A DNA stretch of 24,463 nucleotides from Bacillota bacterium (GTDB lineage Bacteria > Bacillota > Clostridia > Christensenellales > CAG-138), in the NCBI GenBank assembly GCA_023435025.1, contig JAEYSE010000081.1, forward strand, positions 1 to 24,463. The letters are read 5' to 3'. Positions 11,810-19,433 of the stretch are shown one piece after another. The notes beneath the pieces are model-generated. The model worked only from the letters and a program-made list of their open reading frames with translations, was not told the origin of the DNA and made no database searches. A program made the position numbers and the translations under genes. Numbering within the stretch: the first letter of the stretch is position 1; the number at the start of each line of letters is the position of its first letter.

Positions 11810-13948
11810 ATGAAGCGAAGCCTCTGCCTGCTTTTTTCGCTGATATTGCTTACACTGGCGGTTCCGGCCTGCAAGGCGCCTTCCGCCGCGGACGCGCGTG
11901 ACGCGTTTTTAAATTTGATCCATTCGGGGGAGTATGGTGCGGCCTACGATATGCTGCATTCTTCTGTTCGGTACGATGCGGACCGTGAGGCGAAGGACAA
12001 AGCGGAAAATAAGGAGCAGCCCACGAACCGCATTTCCAAGGCTCAGTTTTCTGAACGCTACAAGGTGATATTTGAAGAACTTGAAATCGGCGGATTAAGC
12101 TATACGCCAACGTCCTCCGTGGAGGGCGAAGCCATCTGCGTATATGATTACAGGCTCAGTTACGACAGCCCCCTCATAGGCGAACATGAAATGGAATTCC
12201 GTATGTCCATCCGGCGCGAAAACGGATTGTGGACGGTGGAATGGTCGCCCGCGCTGCTTTTCCCTGAAATGGGTTGGGGGGACACCGTACGCGTGGGCAA
12301 GACTGCGGCGTTGCGCGGGGAGATATTAGCGGACGGCGTGGTGTACGCGCAGACGGTCAACGCCGTAAGCGTGATCGCTGTACCGGCTAAAATTGAGGAT
12401 GAAGCGCAATTTGTTCGCCAGACGGCCATGCTTTTGGATATGTCTATCGAGGCGGTGGAGAAAAAGCTCAAAAACGTATACGGCGATTTTGCCATACTCA
12501 AGCAGCTGTATCCGGATGAATTGACAGAGAGCCTGGAAGAACAACTGCTGCTGATCCCCGGCGTATCAATAGACAAAAGCAATTTCGGAACTTTGCGTTA
12601 TTACCCGCAGAAGAGCACGCTGGCGCATATTCTGGGGTATGTCGGCGCGGCCTCGCCGGAGGATTTGAAAACGCTTACCGGCAACGAAAAAGGGGACGAC
12701 GTATACAACGCAGACTCGCGTGTGGGCAAAAGCGGACTCGAAAGCATATACGAAAAGCAGCTGCGGGGGACGGACGGGTACTATATATATATCAGTGCGC
12801 CGGACGGCCTGAACAAAAAGACGCTTTATGAAAAAAAGGCTGAAAACGGGTTGGACGTGCAGCTGACGCTGAACCCGGATTTGCAGCACCGTGCGGAAGT
12901 TCTGCTGCAATACTCGCTCTTTGGGGAGGACACGGCGGGGGCCGTGGTGGTTCTAAACCCCAAGACGGGCGCGGTGGAAGCCATGGTCAGCTACCCTTCG
13001 TTCGACCTTAATCTGTTTTCGCGCGGTATACCCGAATCGGACTGGCAGCGGTTAAGTACGCAGAAGAACGCGCCGCTCTTTAACCGGCTTACACGCGGCC
13101 TGTACCCTCCCGGCTCCATATTCAAGCCCTATACGGCTGCGGTCGCGCTGGAAAGCGGCTCCATGACGACGGACTCCACATTCCCCATGGACAAGGAGAG
13201 AATAGAGGAGGACAAGTGGCTTCCCTCGGATAACGGGGAGTTCGGCCCCTGGGGGTACGCTTCCATTACCCGCGTGCATCTGAACCACCGAAACTCTCCG
13301 CCGCTCAACATGCACAGCGGCATGATTGACTCGGACAACATCTATTTTGCCTATGCCGCGCTGAAAACCGGCACGGATTCGTTTGTAAGCTTTATGGAGA
13401 ACGCCGGGTATACGGAAAGCGTCCCGTTCGATACCTCCGTATTGCCGGCACAGATGAAAAACGAAAAATCGCAATGGTCGCCCATGCTGCTGGCGGAAAG
13501 CTCGTATGGCCAGGGCGAGGTCCTCATTACCCCCCTGCAGGCAGCGTGCATGTTTTCCGCGTTCGCAAACAATGGCAGCATACAGACGCCCTATGTGGTA
13601 AAGGGGCTTTACCGTACAGATGGCCCGGATTATACGCCCGTTACCCAGCATGAAAACAGCGTATGGAAAGAGAACATTATCCAGCAAAGCACAGTGAATA
13701 CGCTGACCCCCATGCTGGAGGACGTTATCCAAACCGGTACCGGTTATTGGCTGCGTTTGGACAACATTGCGGGTAAGACGGGTACGGCAGAGGTCGGCAA
13801 TGACAAAACAAAGGAGATCAACTGGTTTGCAGGGTACCGCGTAAACACCGGGGAGGACAGGCTCGTGCTTGTTATGCTGGAGGTGCCCGCAAACTCAGCC
13901 GCGTTTTCCCAGACCAAGTTCGACATCGCGCGCGAACTGCTCAAGTAG
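11810..13948 (+). CDS. class B penicillin-binding protein with MecA_N domain, predicted lipoprotein
   Basis: This transpeptidase cross-links peptidoglycan on the outer face of the membrane. The 712-residue protein starts with a signal peptide and lipobox (LTLAVPAC, C21). This suggests lipid anchoring instead of the usual transmembrane helix. Residues 28-150 look like the NTF2-like MecA_N domain (DAFLNLIHSGEYGAAYDML). A PBP dimer domain follows (VGKSGLESIYEKQLRG). The transpeptidase domain has SIFK (S436 nucleophile, K439), SDN (508-510) and KTGT (656-659). This architecture matches PBP3/PbpC and PBP2a-type enzymes, some of which have low beta-lactam affinity; resistance cannot be judged here. 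ATG 11810 was chosen for its GAGGG ribosome site and signal peptide; an earlier in-frame TTG (11675) precedes the promoter. Confidence 0.9.
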   Translation: MKRSLCLLFSLILLTLAVPACKAPSAADARDAFLNLIHSGEYGAAYDMLHSSVRYDADREAKDKAENKEQPTNRISKAQFSERYKVIFEELEIGGLSYTPTSSVEGEAICVYDYRLSYDSPLIGEHEMEFRMSIRRENGLWTVEWSPALLFPEMGWGDTVRVGKTAALRGEILADGVVYAQTVNAVSVIAVPAKIEDEAQFVRQTAMLLDMSIEAVEKKLKNVYGDFAILKQLYPDELTESLEEQLLLIPGVSIDKSNFGTLRYYPQKSTLAHILGYVGAASPEDLKTLTGNEKGDDVYNADSRVGKSGLESIYEKQLRGTDGYYIYISAPDGLNKKTLYEKKAENGLDVQLTLNPDLQHRAEVLLQYSLFGEDTAGAVVVLNPKTGAVEAMVSYPSFDLNLFSRGIPESDWQRLSTQKNAPLFNRLTRGLYPPGSIFKPYTAAVALESGSMTTDSTFPMDKERIEEDKWLPSDNGEFGPWGYASITRVHLNHRNSPPLNMHSGMIDSDNIYFAYAALKTGTDSFVSFMENAGYTESVPFDTSVLPAQMKNEKSQWSPMLLAESSYGQGEVLITPLQAACMFSAFANNGSIQTPYVVKGLYRTDGPDYTPVTQHENSVWKENIIQQSTVNTLTPMLEDVIQTGTGYWLRLDNIAGKTGTAEVGNDKTKEINWFAGYRVNTGEDRLVLVMLEVPANSAAFSQTKFDIARELLK

Positions 13949-13973
13949 GGCAGACTCAAAGGGGCATTGCGCA

Positions 13974-13994
13974 TTGCGCATGCGGCGTGCGCAA
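13974..13994 (+). other. hairpin in the gap between the penicillin-binding protein and LOG genes
   Basis: TTGCGCA (13974-13980) pairs with TGCGCAA (13988-13994) over seven bases. No T-run follows, so a terminator role is doubtful. The rest of the 158-base gap is AT-rich with no clear promoter. Confidence 0.35.
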
Positions 13995-14106
13995 TAATAT
14001 ATAAAGCAGCAAGCGCGCGTGAAACAAATTTAACGATAGTATATAGTAGGGCTGGGCCTGTCAGGCACTTTTCGCCCTTTGTACGGAAAGAGGGATAAAT
14101 CCTTTC

Positions 14107-14700
14107 ATGGAACAAAACAATGTCTGTATTTTTGCCTCCTCCAGCGAATTGCTGGAACCGAAATATTTTACCCTGGCGCAAGAACTGGGGCAGGCCGTGG
14201 CGCTCTCGGGCGCGGGCATGGTATTTGGCGGTGGGCAGCGCGGTCTGATGGGGGCGGTGGCGCGCGGCGTCAGAAAGGAATGTGGGCGAATCATAGGCGT
14301 CATTCCCGAACGGCTCAACAAGCCCGGAATAGCTTACACTGAATGCACGGAAATTTTTGAAACCCAGACCATGCACGAACGCAAGCAGCGCATGGAGGAT
14401 CTCGCGGGCGCCTTTATCGCGCTTCCGGGCGGCTTTGGCACGCTTGAAGAGGTGCTTGAAGTGATTACGCTGCGGCAGCTTGGCTACCACGACAAACCCA
14501 TTGTCATCATCAATTTAGATGGTTTTTTCGATCCCATGCTGGAACAGTTCGAACGGCTTTACGCTGAAAATTTTGCGCATGTCGCATACCGCGCCCTATA
14601 CGCCGTAGCAAACGACGCGAGCGAAGCAATGGCATTCATCCAATCCTACGTCCCGGTGGATCTGCCGGATAAATTACTAGCAACGGAGGGCAGCGTATGA
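14107..14700 (+). CDS. LOG family protein (cytokinin riboside 5'-monophosphate phosphoribohydrolase type)
   Basis: LOG proteins cleave nucleoside 5'-monophosphates to base plus ribose 5-phosphate; in bacteria they act mainly on AMP or modified AMP. The 197-residue protein has the Rossmann-like start VCIFASSS, GGGQRGLMGAVA (41-52), the MHERKQRM segment (89-96, active-site arginines) and the signature PGGFGTLEE (107-115, catalytic E115). This corresponds to TIGR00730. The ATG is preceded by AGAGGG at a long distance (about 12 bases), so initiation may be moderate. Its stop overlaps the start of the USP-like gene (ATGA), indicating coupled translation. The biological substrate in this organism is not known. 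Confidence 0.92.
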   Translation: MEQNNVCIFASSSELLEPKYFTLAQELGQAVALSGAGMVFGGGQRGLMGAVARGVRKECGRIIGVIPERLNKPGIAYTECTEIFETQTMHERKQRMEDLAGAFIALPGGFGTLEEVLEVITLRQLGYHDKPIVIINLDGFFDPMLEQFERLYAENFAHVAYRALYAVANDASEAMAFIQSYVPVDLPDKLLATEGSV

Positions 14701-15110
14701 AAAAGACGCTTTCACCCGCGACAATGATGGAGCATGAACATGAAAAACGCATCGTTATGGTGTGCGTGACCCGCCAGCGGACCTGTGCAAGGCTGGTGGA
14801 ACGGGGGGAGGAAATCGCCCAAAAACGCAATTTGCCGCTGCATATCGTGCATGCGGTCAGAACAGGGGAGAATTTCCTGGGAAATGCAATAGAAGGGGAA
14901 GCCTTGGAATATCTCTTTACCGCTGCACAGCTTGCAGGAGGTTCGCTTGCCATGCTGCGCGCCGACGATGTGGAGGGAACATTGGAAACCTACGCCAAAG
15001 CGCATGAAGCATCCGTGCTGGTGCTGGGCGCGTCCCCGGACACCACGGGCGACAACTTCGTATCCCGCCTGCAGCGCCGCCTGCCGGAGGTGCAGGTGGA
15101 GATTGTGTAA
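14697..15110 (+). CDS. universal-stress-protein-like nucleotide-binding protein
   Basis: This 137-residue protein has an alpha/beta layout like the UspA fold: RIVMVCVTRQRTCARLVERG, NLPLHIVHAVRTG, DDVEGTLETYAKAHEASVLVLGAS and a final strand VQVEIV. The pattern with TRQRTCARLV resembles the USP domain of KdpD-type sensor kinases, but here it stands alone. A classic ATP-binding G-x2-G-x9-G(S/T) motif is not clearly present, so ligand binding is uncertain. It overlaps the LOG gene by four bases and ends the operon; a hairpin terminator lies about 85 bases later. Overlap with a nucleotide-processing enzyme hints at a nucleotide-related sensing role, which is inference only. Confidence 0.7.
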   Translation: MKKTLSPATMMEHEHEKRIVMVCVTRQRTCARLVERGEEIAQKRNLPLHIVHAVRTGENFLGNAIEGEALEYLFTAAQLAGGSLAMLRADDVEGTLETYAKAHEASVLVLGASPDTTGDNFVSRLQRRLPEVQVEIV

Positions 15111-15196
15111 AGTTGGGGTAGGGCGCATGGCTTCATTGAGGTGCTCAGACTCTTATCCTGAAATGCAGAGGCTATAACTGCATCAGGCTATATTTG

Positions 15197-15230
15197 CCGC
15201 CCGGAGCGAGTTGCTCAGGGCGGTGTTTCA
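15197..15230. terminator. long hairpin terminator between convergent genes
   Basis: CCGCCC (15197-15202) pairs with GGGCGG (15218-15223), with an inner GAGC/GCTC stem. The plus-strand tail is TGTTTCATTT. It separates the USP-like gene from the convergent permease gene and may serve both. Confidence 0.65.
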
Positions 15231-15245
15231 TTTCGTAGCATTCAT

Positions 15246-16184
15246 TTAAAATACCTGCTCCAGAATGTAGTGCCACATTGGAATGGTCACTACGGAAAGC
15301 GCGGTGGAGACCAATATGCAAAGCGAGGCCTGCTGGGGCTCGGCGTCATACGCCACGCAAAAGGAGGAGTACACCATTGCGATGGGAAGCGATACCATGG
15401 TAACGGCAGTTTTGGATACGATCGGGTCAAGCCTGAGGAGAAGCATCAGCCCCAGCATCAGCGCCGGCGCGGCAAAATTGCGGAACAACGAAATCCACAG
15501 TACAGACCAGCGGGGTTTCGACCCTTTCGGGATACCGCCAATGACGATGCCGCAGAGTATGACGCCCAGAGGCAAGGACATTTTGCTAATCACGCCAAGC
15601 GTAGACATAATCAATTCTGGCGGACGCCATTGGGTAACGAACAGAATTAAACCTATAAATGTGGCGTATACGGGTGGGATGTTCAAGGATTTCAGGATTC
15701 CGCGCAGGTTTTCCTTGAGGCCATGTGCGGGGGCACACCTCTTTCGAAACAGGAACGGCACGCTCATGTAGAGCACGATACGCATGGGAAGGCCCATCAT
15801 CGTGTTGTACAGCACGCCCTGCGCACCATAGAACGCCTCGGAGATCGGCACGCCCATTGCTGTGAAATTGGGCATTAGCATCGCAAAACGGTGCTGGTTG
15901 ACATGTTCATCATTCCTGCGAAACAAGGTAATCAGATATACTACGATGCCTACAAGAAGGAAATATGCTACTCCCAACCCCACAAGAATCAGGCTGTTTT
16001 GCAACGTTTCAAGCGAGAACTGCGCCGTTGCCATGGCGTTTATGATCATGCAGGGAAGTACGAGGTCTATAAAAAGCCTGGTGAGCGGCTTTGCAAAAGT
16101 ATCATTTACGCGGTTGGTCTTGCGCAGCAAAAAGCCGCTGAACATCATCAATGTCATTTGCATAGCGAAGTATAAAGCAACCAT
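15246..16184 (-). CDS. AEC (auxin efflux carrier) family permease
   Basis: AEC permeases are integral membrane proteins, some of them carriers of malate or other organic anions. The 312-residue protein has about eight to ten hydrophobic helices, with family strings such as FIDLVLPCMIINAMA, FAMLMPNFTAMGVPI (AEC members typically show N-xG-xxGxP here; N-F-T-A-M-G-V-P fits), PLGVILCGIVIGG and a C-terminal SLPIAMVYSSFCVAYD with STALSVVTIP. I chose ATG 16184, with GGGGAA eight bases upstream. An earlier in-frame ATG at 16334 would add a polar segment overlapping the divergent promoter. The nearby catabolic locus makes organic-acid transport plausible, but it is a separate unit and the substrate is unknown. 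Confidence 0.88.
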   Translation of the reverse strand: MVALYFAMQMTLMMFSGFLLRKTNRVNDTFAKPLTRLFIDLVLPCMIINAMATAQFSLETLQNSLILVGLGVAYFLLVGIVVYLITLFRRNDEHVNQHRFAMLMPNFTAMGVPISEAFYGAQGVLYNTMMGLPMRIVLYMSVPFLFRKRCAPAHGLKENLRGILKSLNIPPVYATFIGLILFVTQWRPPELIMSTLGVISKMSLPLGVILCGIVIGGIPKGSKPRWSVLWISLFRNFAAPALMLGLMLLLRLDPIVSKTAVTMVSLPIAMVYSSFCVAYDAEPQQASLCILVSTALSVVTIPMWHYILEQVF

Positions 16185-16291
16185 TTGTAATTCCCCGTTC
16201 CAGTTTGCCGAAGTCGGTCTTTTATTAGCGGTCGCGCGGCCCTTTGCCGCAACGCTGCCTTTGTTCTGCCGCACCCGTGAACTTTTAATGA

Positions 16292-16320
16292 TTGATGAAA
16301 TGGCGCAGCCATGATAAAAT
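16292..16320 (+). promoter_or_regulatory. sigma-70 promoter of the YcxB-like gene
   Basis: TTGATG (16292-16297), 17 bases, TAAAAT (16315-16320). The spacer holds the dyad ATGGC-GCA-GCCAT. The start codon at 16358 is 38 bases after the -10. Confidence 0.65.
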
Positions 16321-16357
16321 AGCGCAACCATCATACTATGAACCCGAGGTAAGAAAC

Positions 16358-16891
16358 ATGGCTATTACAATCGTTCAAACGCCACAGCCCGGCGAACGCG
16401 CGGAATATGAAAAACTGCTCAAAAAAATATTTCCCACAAAGCCGCTGTATATTTTTCTGGCGGTATCGGCTGCATTGCTTGTACTCATGGCCGTGCAGCA
16501 TTTCGTCAATCCGTCCAAGTATTCGCTGATGTTCATCGCCGTCTCGCTGCTGTGCATTGTACTTGGTGGGTCTATACTGTTCGCCACGAAAAAAAGTATT
16601 CCTCTCGCGCAGGGACAACTCTTGGATTCTATAGGCGAAACTAAAAGTTATACGTTTACGGACACACAGGTAACCATAACGCCAGGGGATGGGGAGTCTG
16701 TGATCTATCCGCGAAACAAGCTCATCGGGCAGTACTGCACGGACAGGTATTATATCTTCTGTTTTGCGAACCGCTCAATGCTAATTCCCATGGTAATTGG
16801 CATTACGCATGAGAATATTGACGCGCTCAATACCGTTGTGAAGGAGAATAACGCCCGCGGAGTGAAATTAAAAAGGCTCAAATTGAAATGA
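16358..16891 (+). CDS. two-helix membrane protein with YcxB-like C-terminal domain
   Basis: This 177-residue protein has a short cytoplasmic start, two adjacent membrane helices (about 30-50 and 55-76) and a soluble C-terminal part. The pattern there, YTFTDTQVTITPGDGESVIYP followed by YYIFCFANRSMLIPMVIG, fits YcxB-like domains (a field of PH-like beta strands ending at an IPxxxF-type motif). Function of that family is unknown. I chose ATG 16358, with GAGGTAAG upstream; the earlier ATG at 16292 coincides with the -35 of its promoter. It is convergent with the regulator gene, their stops 15 bases apart, with no hairpin between. Confidence 0.72.
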   Translation: MAITIVQTPQPGERAEYEKLLKKIFPTKPLYIFLAVSAALLVLMAVQHFVNPSKYSLMFIAVSLLCIVLGGSILFATKKSIPLAQGQLLDSIGETKSYTFTDTQVTITPGDGESVIYPRNKLIGQYCTDRYYIFCFANRSMLIPMVIGITHENIDALNTVVKENNARGVKLKRLKLK

Positions 16892-16906
16892 TACGGTTGC
16901 CTGGTT

Positions 16907-18751
16907 TCATTGCATAAGCCCATACTTTTTCAGGCGGCGCCAAAGCGTAGTGACGCTAATGTGCATTTCATCCGCAATCATACTGCGGTTCCCGTCATAT
17001 TTCTCAAGCAAAAATTTCAACCTTGTTACTTCGGGGTTAGCGTTTAAGCCCGCGCTTTTGCGTGATGTTTCTACCGGCTGATACGGGTTGGCCTTGCGAA
17101 GAAAGCGCAGAGCGGTCGATTCATCCAGCACGTTTTTTGGCGTATGTATCACTGCCTTGCAGCAGAAACTGCGCAGTTCGGCAATTCCGCCCCTCCACGG
17201 GTGGCTAAGGATGGCGCTCTTTGCAGCCTTGGTGATATGAACATATGCCGAATACATATCCGAATACTGCTGCATATAGTGGTTGAGCCAGTTTCTTATC
17301 TCGTTAGGGCAGTTCTCAAGAGAAGGAATATCCAATGTAAGCGCGGAAACGAGATAGTACAAATCTTCCCGGACCGTGCCTTTGCGCACAGCCTCGGCCA
17401 GATCCGCCTGCGTTCCGATGATGATCTGCACATTGTGCGCGCCGCTGATATACCTGGCCAGAAGCCCGTCGCTGAGCGTTCTGAACAGCTGGTATTGCGC
17501 CTGACGCGATAAGGTTTCCACCTCGTCAATAAAAATTGTTCCGGCGTCCACGGGCAATGGATTTTTTTCGGAATCGCCGCTCTGTGCGGTCAGGCTGTAA
17601 GTATCCCCCGTGAAATATACAAAAGGCGCTTCCCGCCGCAAGCTGACATTGTGCATATAGCGGGCAATCATCTCCCGTTCTGCCGGGTGGCTCCCCGAAA
17701 GCAATACACACTCGTCATACTGGGCAAGGTTCTTTGCGGACTGTAAAAAGGACGCATTTTCCGAGAATAATGTGGGGAGCCAATCAAAATCGCTGTTTTT
17801 CTGGTAAAGATCGCGGCGGGCTTCCGCTTCCATCTGTTTGAGCTTGTTGATAACGTGAAAAGAAAGGATTGCCCCCTCAATGCCGCTGTCAAACATCAGG
17901 GGAACCACATTTACCGCAAGGGCCGAGCCGGTGGTATGCCAGAATGTGAAAAAAACTTCTTGGCCATTTCTTAATACGTCATTGCAAACCTGCTGTTCCT
18001 CCACTTCGGGAATAAGCTCCGTTATGCTTCTTCCCTCCACTTCGTCCCTGGTTTTTTCCAATAACGCAAGCACGCGGTTGTTCAGTGAAACGACCAGCCC
18101 CTGCTTGTCGATTTTTATGATGCCGTTGGAGGAGAAATCAAGAAGCGCCTTTAGCTCAACCGCATTCTTCTTTTCCATATCGGCCGCCCAGGCAACGCTG
18201 TCCGCAATGCGGAACGCCTGCTCGATGCTGTCGGATCCGTCGGGCTGGTGTAAATAGGGCATGCCCCGCTTTTTTGCGCAGTTACAGACGATCTCTCCGC
18301 CAATAATCAATTCTGCGCCCTCGGCAATGGTCCTTTCTACGGCCGCTTCAAGTTCTGTCCTAATATTGACAAAGCCCTTTATCAGCTTGATATCGAAGAT
18401 TTGGTCAAAGTCGCGCATGTCGCAGAACATTCTTGAAATGCCGACGATGCCGATGGCGGGCGTCTTTTTCCGCATCATCTCTTTTGCTTGCTTGATCAAA
18501 AGGCCCATCTCCTGCGCGGTAATGACAATTTCAATGACCGAGCGGCCCGTATTGCTTTTGAGCTCAGCCGCAACGATTCCGCGCGCTATGATGATTTGCG
18601 CTTCTGATGCTTTTACGTATTCCAGAGCGCCCGCCGCATCTGATGCTGGAAAACATACGGCCTCTACATCAGTTCTTCCGGTTGCCTTAATATAATATTG
18701 GGCGTACTCTGTCATTTTTTGTGTACAACCGATAAAAAGAAATTTTCCCAT
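16907..18751 (-). CDS. PrpR_N-PAS-AAA(degenerate)-Fis transcriptional regulator
   Basis: This 614-residue protein has the layout of sigma-54 enhancer-binding activators. Residues 1-190 match PrpR_N, a ligand-binding sensor (AQIIIARGIVAAEL, GAELIIGGEIVCNCAKKRGM). Residues 200-310 are a PAS domain. Residues 335-530 correspond to the AAA+ domain, and 573-612 are a Fis-type helix-turn-helix (NRSMIADEMHISVTTLWRRL). The AAA+ part is degenerate. Walker A reads SGSHPAERE (352-360), so the P-loop glycines and lysine are lost. The GAFTGA loop is absent and its region shortened (about 380-400). Walker B (GTIFIDE, 404-410) and REDLYY (461-466) remain. It should not drive sigma-54 in the normal way. ATG 18751 follows AGGAG by eight bases. 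It is transcribed away from the aldolase-transporter operon, its likely target. Confidence 0.88.
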   Translation of the reverse strand: MGKFLFIGCTQKMTEYAQYYIKATGRTDVEAVCFPASDAAGALEYVKASEAQIIIARGIVAAELKSNTGRSVIEIVITAQEMGLLIKQAKEMMRKKTPAIGIVGISRMFCDMRDFDQIFDIKLIKGFVNIRTELEAAVERTIAEGAELIIGGEIVCNCAKKRGMPYLHQPDGSDSIEQAFRIADSVAWAADMEKKNAVELKALLDFSSNGIIKIDKQGLVVSLNNRVLALLEKTRDEVEGRSITELIPEVEEQQVCNDVLRNGQEVFFTFWHTTGSALAVNVVPLMFDSGIEGAILSFHVINKLKQMEAEARRDLYQKNSDFDWLPTLFSENASFLQSAKNLAQYDECVLLSGSHPAEREMIARYMHNVSLRREAPFVYFTGDTYSLTAQSGDSEKNPLPVDAGTIFIDEVETLSRQAQYQLFRTLSDGLLARYISGAHNVQIIIGTQADLAEAVRKGTVREDLYYLVSALTLDIPSLENCPNEIRNWLNHYMQQYSDMYSAYVHITKAAKSAILSHPWRGGIAELRSFCCKAVIHTPKNVLDESTALRFLRKANPYQPVETSRKSAGLNANPEVTRLKFLLEKYDGNRSMIADEMHISVTTLWRRLKKYGLMQ

Positions 18752-18779
18752 AGCGGACTCCTGATGTGTTAATACAGCC

Positions 18780-18808
18780 ATTATATCCGGAGGAATGCGC
18801 GGTGTAAA
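18780..18808 (-). promoter_or_regulatory. sigma-70 promoter of the regulator gene
   Basis: On the minus strand TTTACA (18808-18803), 17 bases, TATAAT (18785-18780), a near-consensus match. The predicted start near 18773 gives a 22-base leader and excludes the upstream in-frame ATG at 18781. Confidence 0.78.
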
Positions 18809-18969
18809 TAATGAAGTGTGTTTTGCTATATGTGAAACTGAATGGGGCGCTTATGAAAGATTCGAATGGTATATTGAATATGTGGTGATGGCATCAGAAA
18901 AAAACCATTATTTTTGCCCGTTTCTGGAGGGTTTCGGGGCATACAAGGCGCAATTTAGAAACGGTTGCC

Positions 18970-19010
18970 ATATTGGTGAAATGTTTAACTTGCAATATTG
19001 AAATAAAATG
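18970..19010 (+). promoter_or_regulatory. repeated half-site-like sequences in the divergent control region
   Basis: ATATTGGTGAAATG (18970-18983) and ATATTGAAATAAAATG (18995-19010) are related direct repeats 25 bases apart, and ATATTGAATATG recurs at about 18871. They could be upstream activator sites for the regulator, but the region is AT-rich and chance is possible. Confidence 0.3.
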
Positions 19011-19042
19011 AAACGGCCATGAACAATAAATGGCATAAATGT

Positions 19043-19085
19043 GAAATGCATTTCGTTGACACAAGCAGAAACGTAATGATATATT
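19043..19085 (+). promoter_or_regulatory. palindrome plus sigma-70 promoter for the catabolic operon
   Basis: The perfect 12-base palindrome GAAATGCATTTC (19043-19054) abuts TTGACA (19056-19061), which is followed by 18 bases and TATATT (19080-19085). The palindrome centre is about 43 bases before the predicted start (near 19092), a good activator or repressor position. The transcript would carry a leader of about 340 bases before the aldolase gene. Confidence 0.6.
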
Positions 19086-19091
19086 TTAATC

Positions 19092-19386
19092 ACGGACTGA
19101 TTTCAAAGGAAGTGACCAATCGTATTCCCTTAGGCGGAAATCCCTTCAATGACAACCCGGTTATCATTCTATAAACTACAGCAGGCCATCGTTACGATAC
19201 ACTCTTAAGAGATTTTCGCTCCCATTTATGGCGCCACTACAATGATGCTGAATGCCAAGTGGTATTTAAGCGGCAATTGCCCGCGACTTTTCACTCTCAA
19301 TCAATATCGCAAGCATAAGGAAGCGGTACCAAGCGCAAAATAGCTTCCATAAGAGGATCCTTTTTTCAAAGCCCCATTCTTTGTAA
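19092..19386 (+). other. long untranslated leader / gap before the aldolase gene
   Basis: This is nearly 300 bases of AT-rich sequence with no supportable gene. A GTG-started 20-codon frame at 19112-19174 has its ribosome-like AAAGGAA too close to be convincing. At its 3' end GGAAGC (19319-19324) and GCTTCC (19343-19348) can pair over 18 bases, and AAGGA near 19317-19321 could instead pair with TCCTT at 19359-19363, just before a run of six T (19361-19366). This allows two exclusive folds, as in an attenuator, but no known riboswitch class is recognised. Confidence 0.3.
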
Positions 19387-19387
19387 T

Positions 19388-19403
19388 TGGCATTCGCGTT
19401 GTA
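19388..19403 (+). promoter_or_regulatory. imperfect sigma-54-like -24/-12 element
   Basis: TGGCATTCGCGTTGTA matches the sigma-54 layout TGGCA-N6-TTGCA, with GG and the -12 dinucleotide separated by the required ten bases, but the invariant GC at -12 is GT. It lies 30 bases before the aldolase start codon, so a transcript would have a short normal leader. Confidence 0.35.
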
Positions 19404-19433
19404 GCATGCAGTAAATTATTTCTGGAGGTAACA

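Noticed and set aside
13744..14490. 248-codon minus-strand frame across the PBP-LOG gap
   Set aside because: It covers the KTGT end of the penicillin-binding protein and the LOG gene on the opposite strand; both have strong family motifs, and the frame has none.
18795..19001. 68-codon plus-strand frame in the divergent control region
   Set aside because: It begins over the regulator promoter, lacks a suitable ribosome site and its residues (Tyr/Phe/Cys/Glu mix) match no family or fold pattern I know.
19112..19174. 20-codon GTG frame (starts MTNRIPLGG) after the sigma-70 promoter
   Set aside because: AAAGGAA is only one or two bases from the GTG, too close for initiation, and the peptide has no regulatory codon run.
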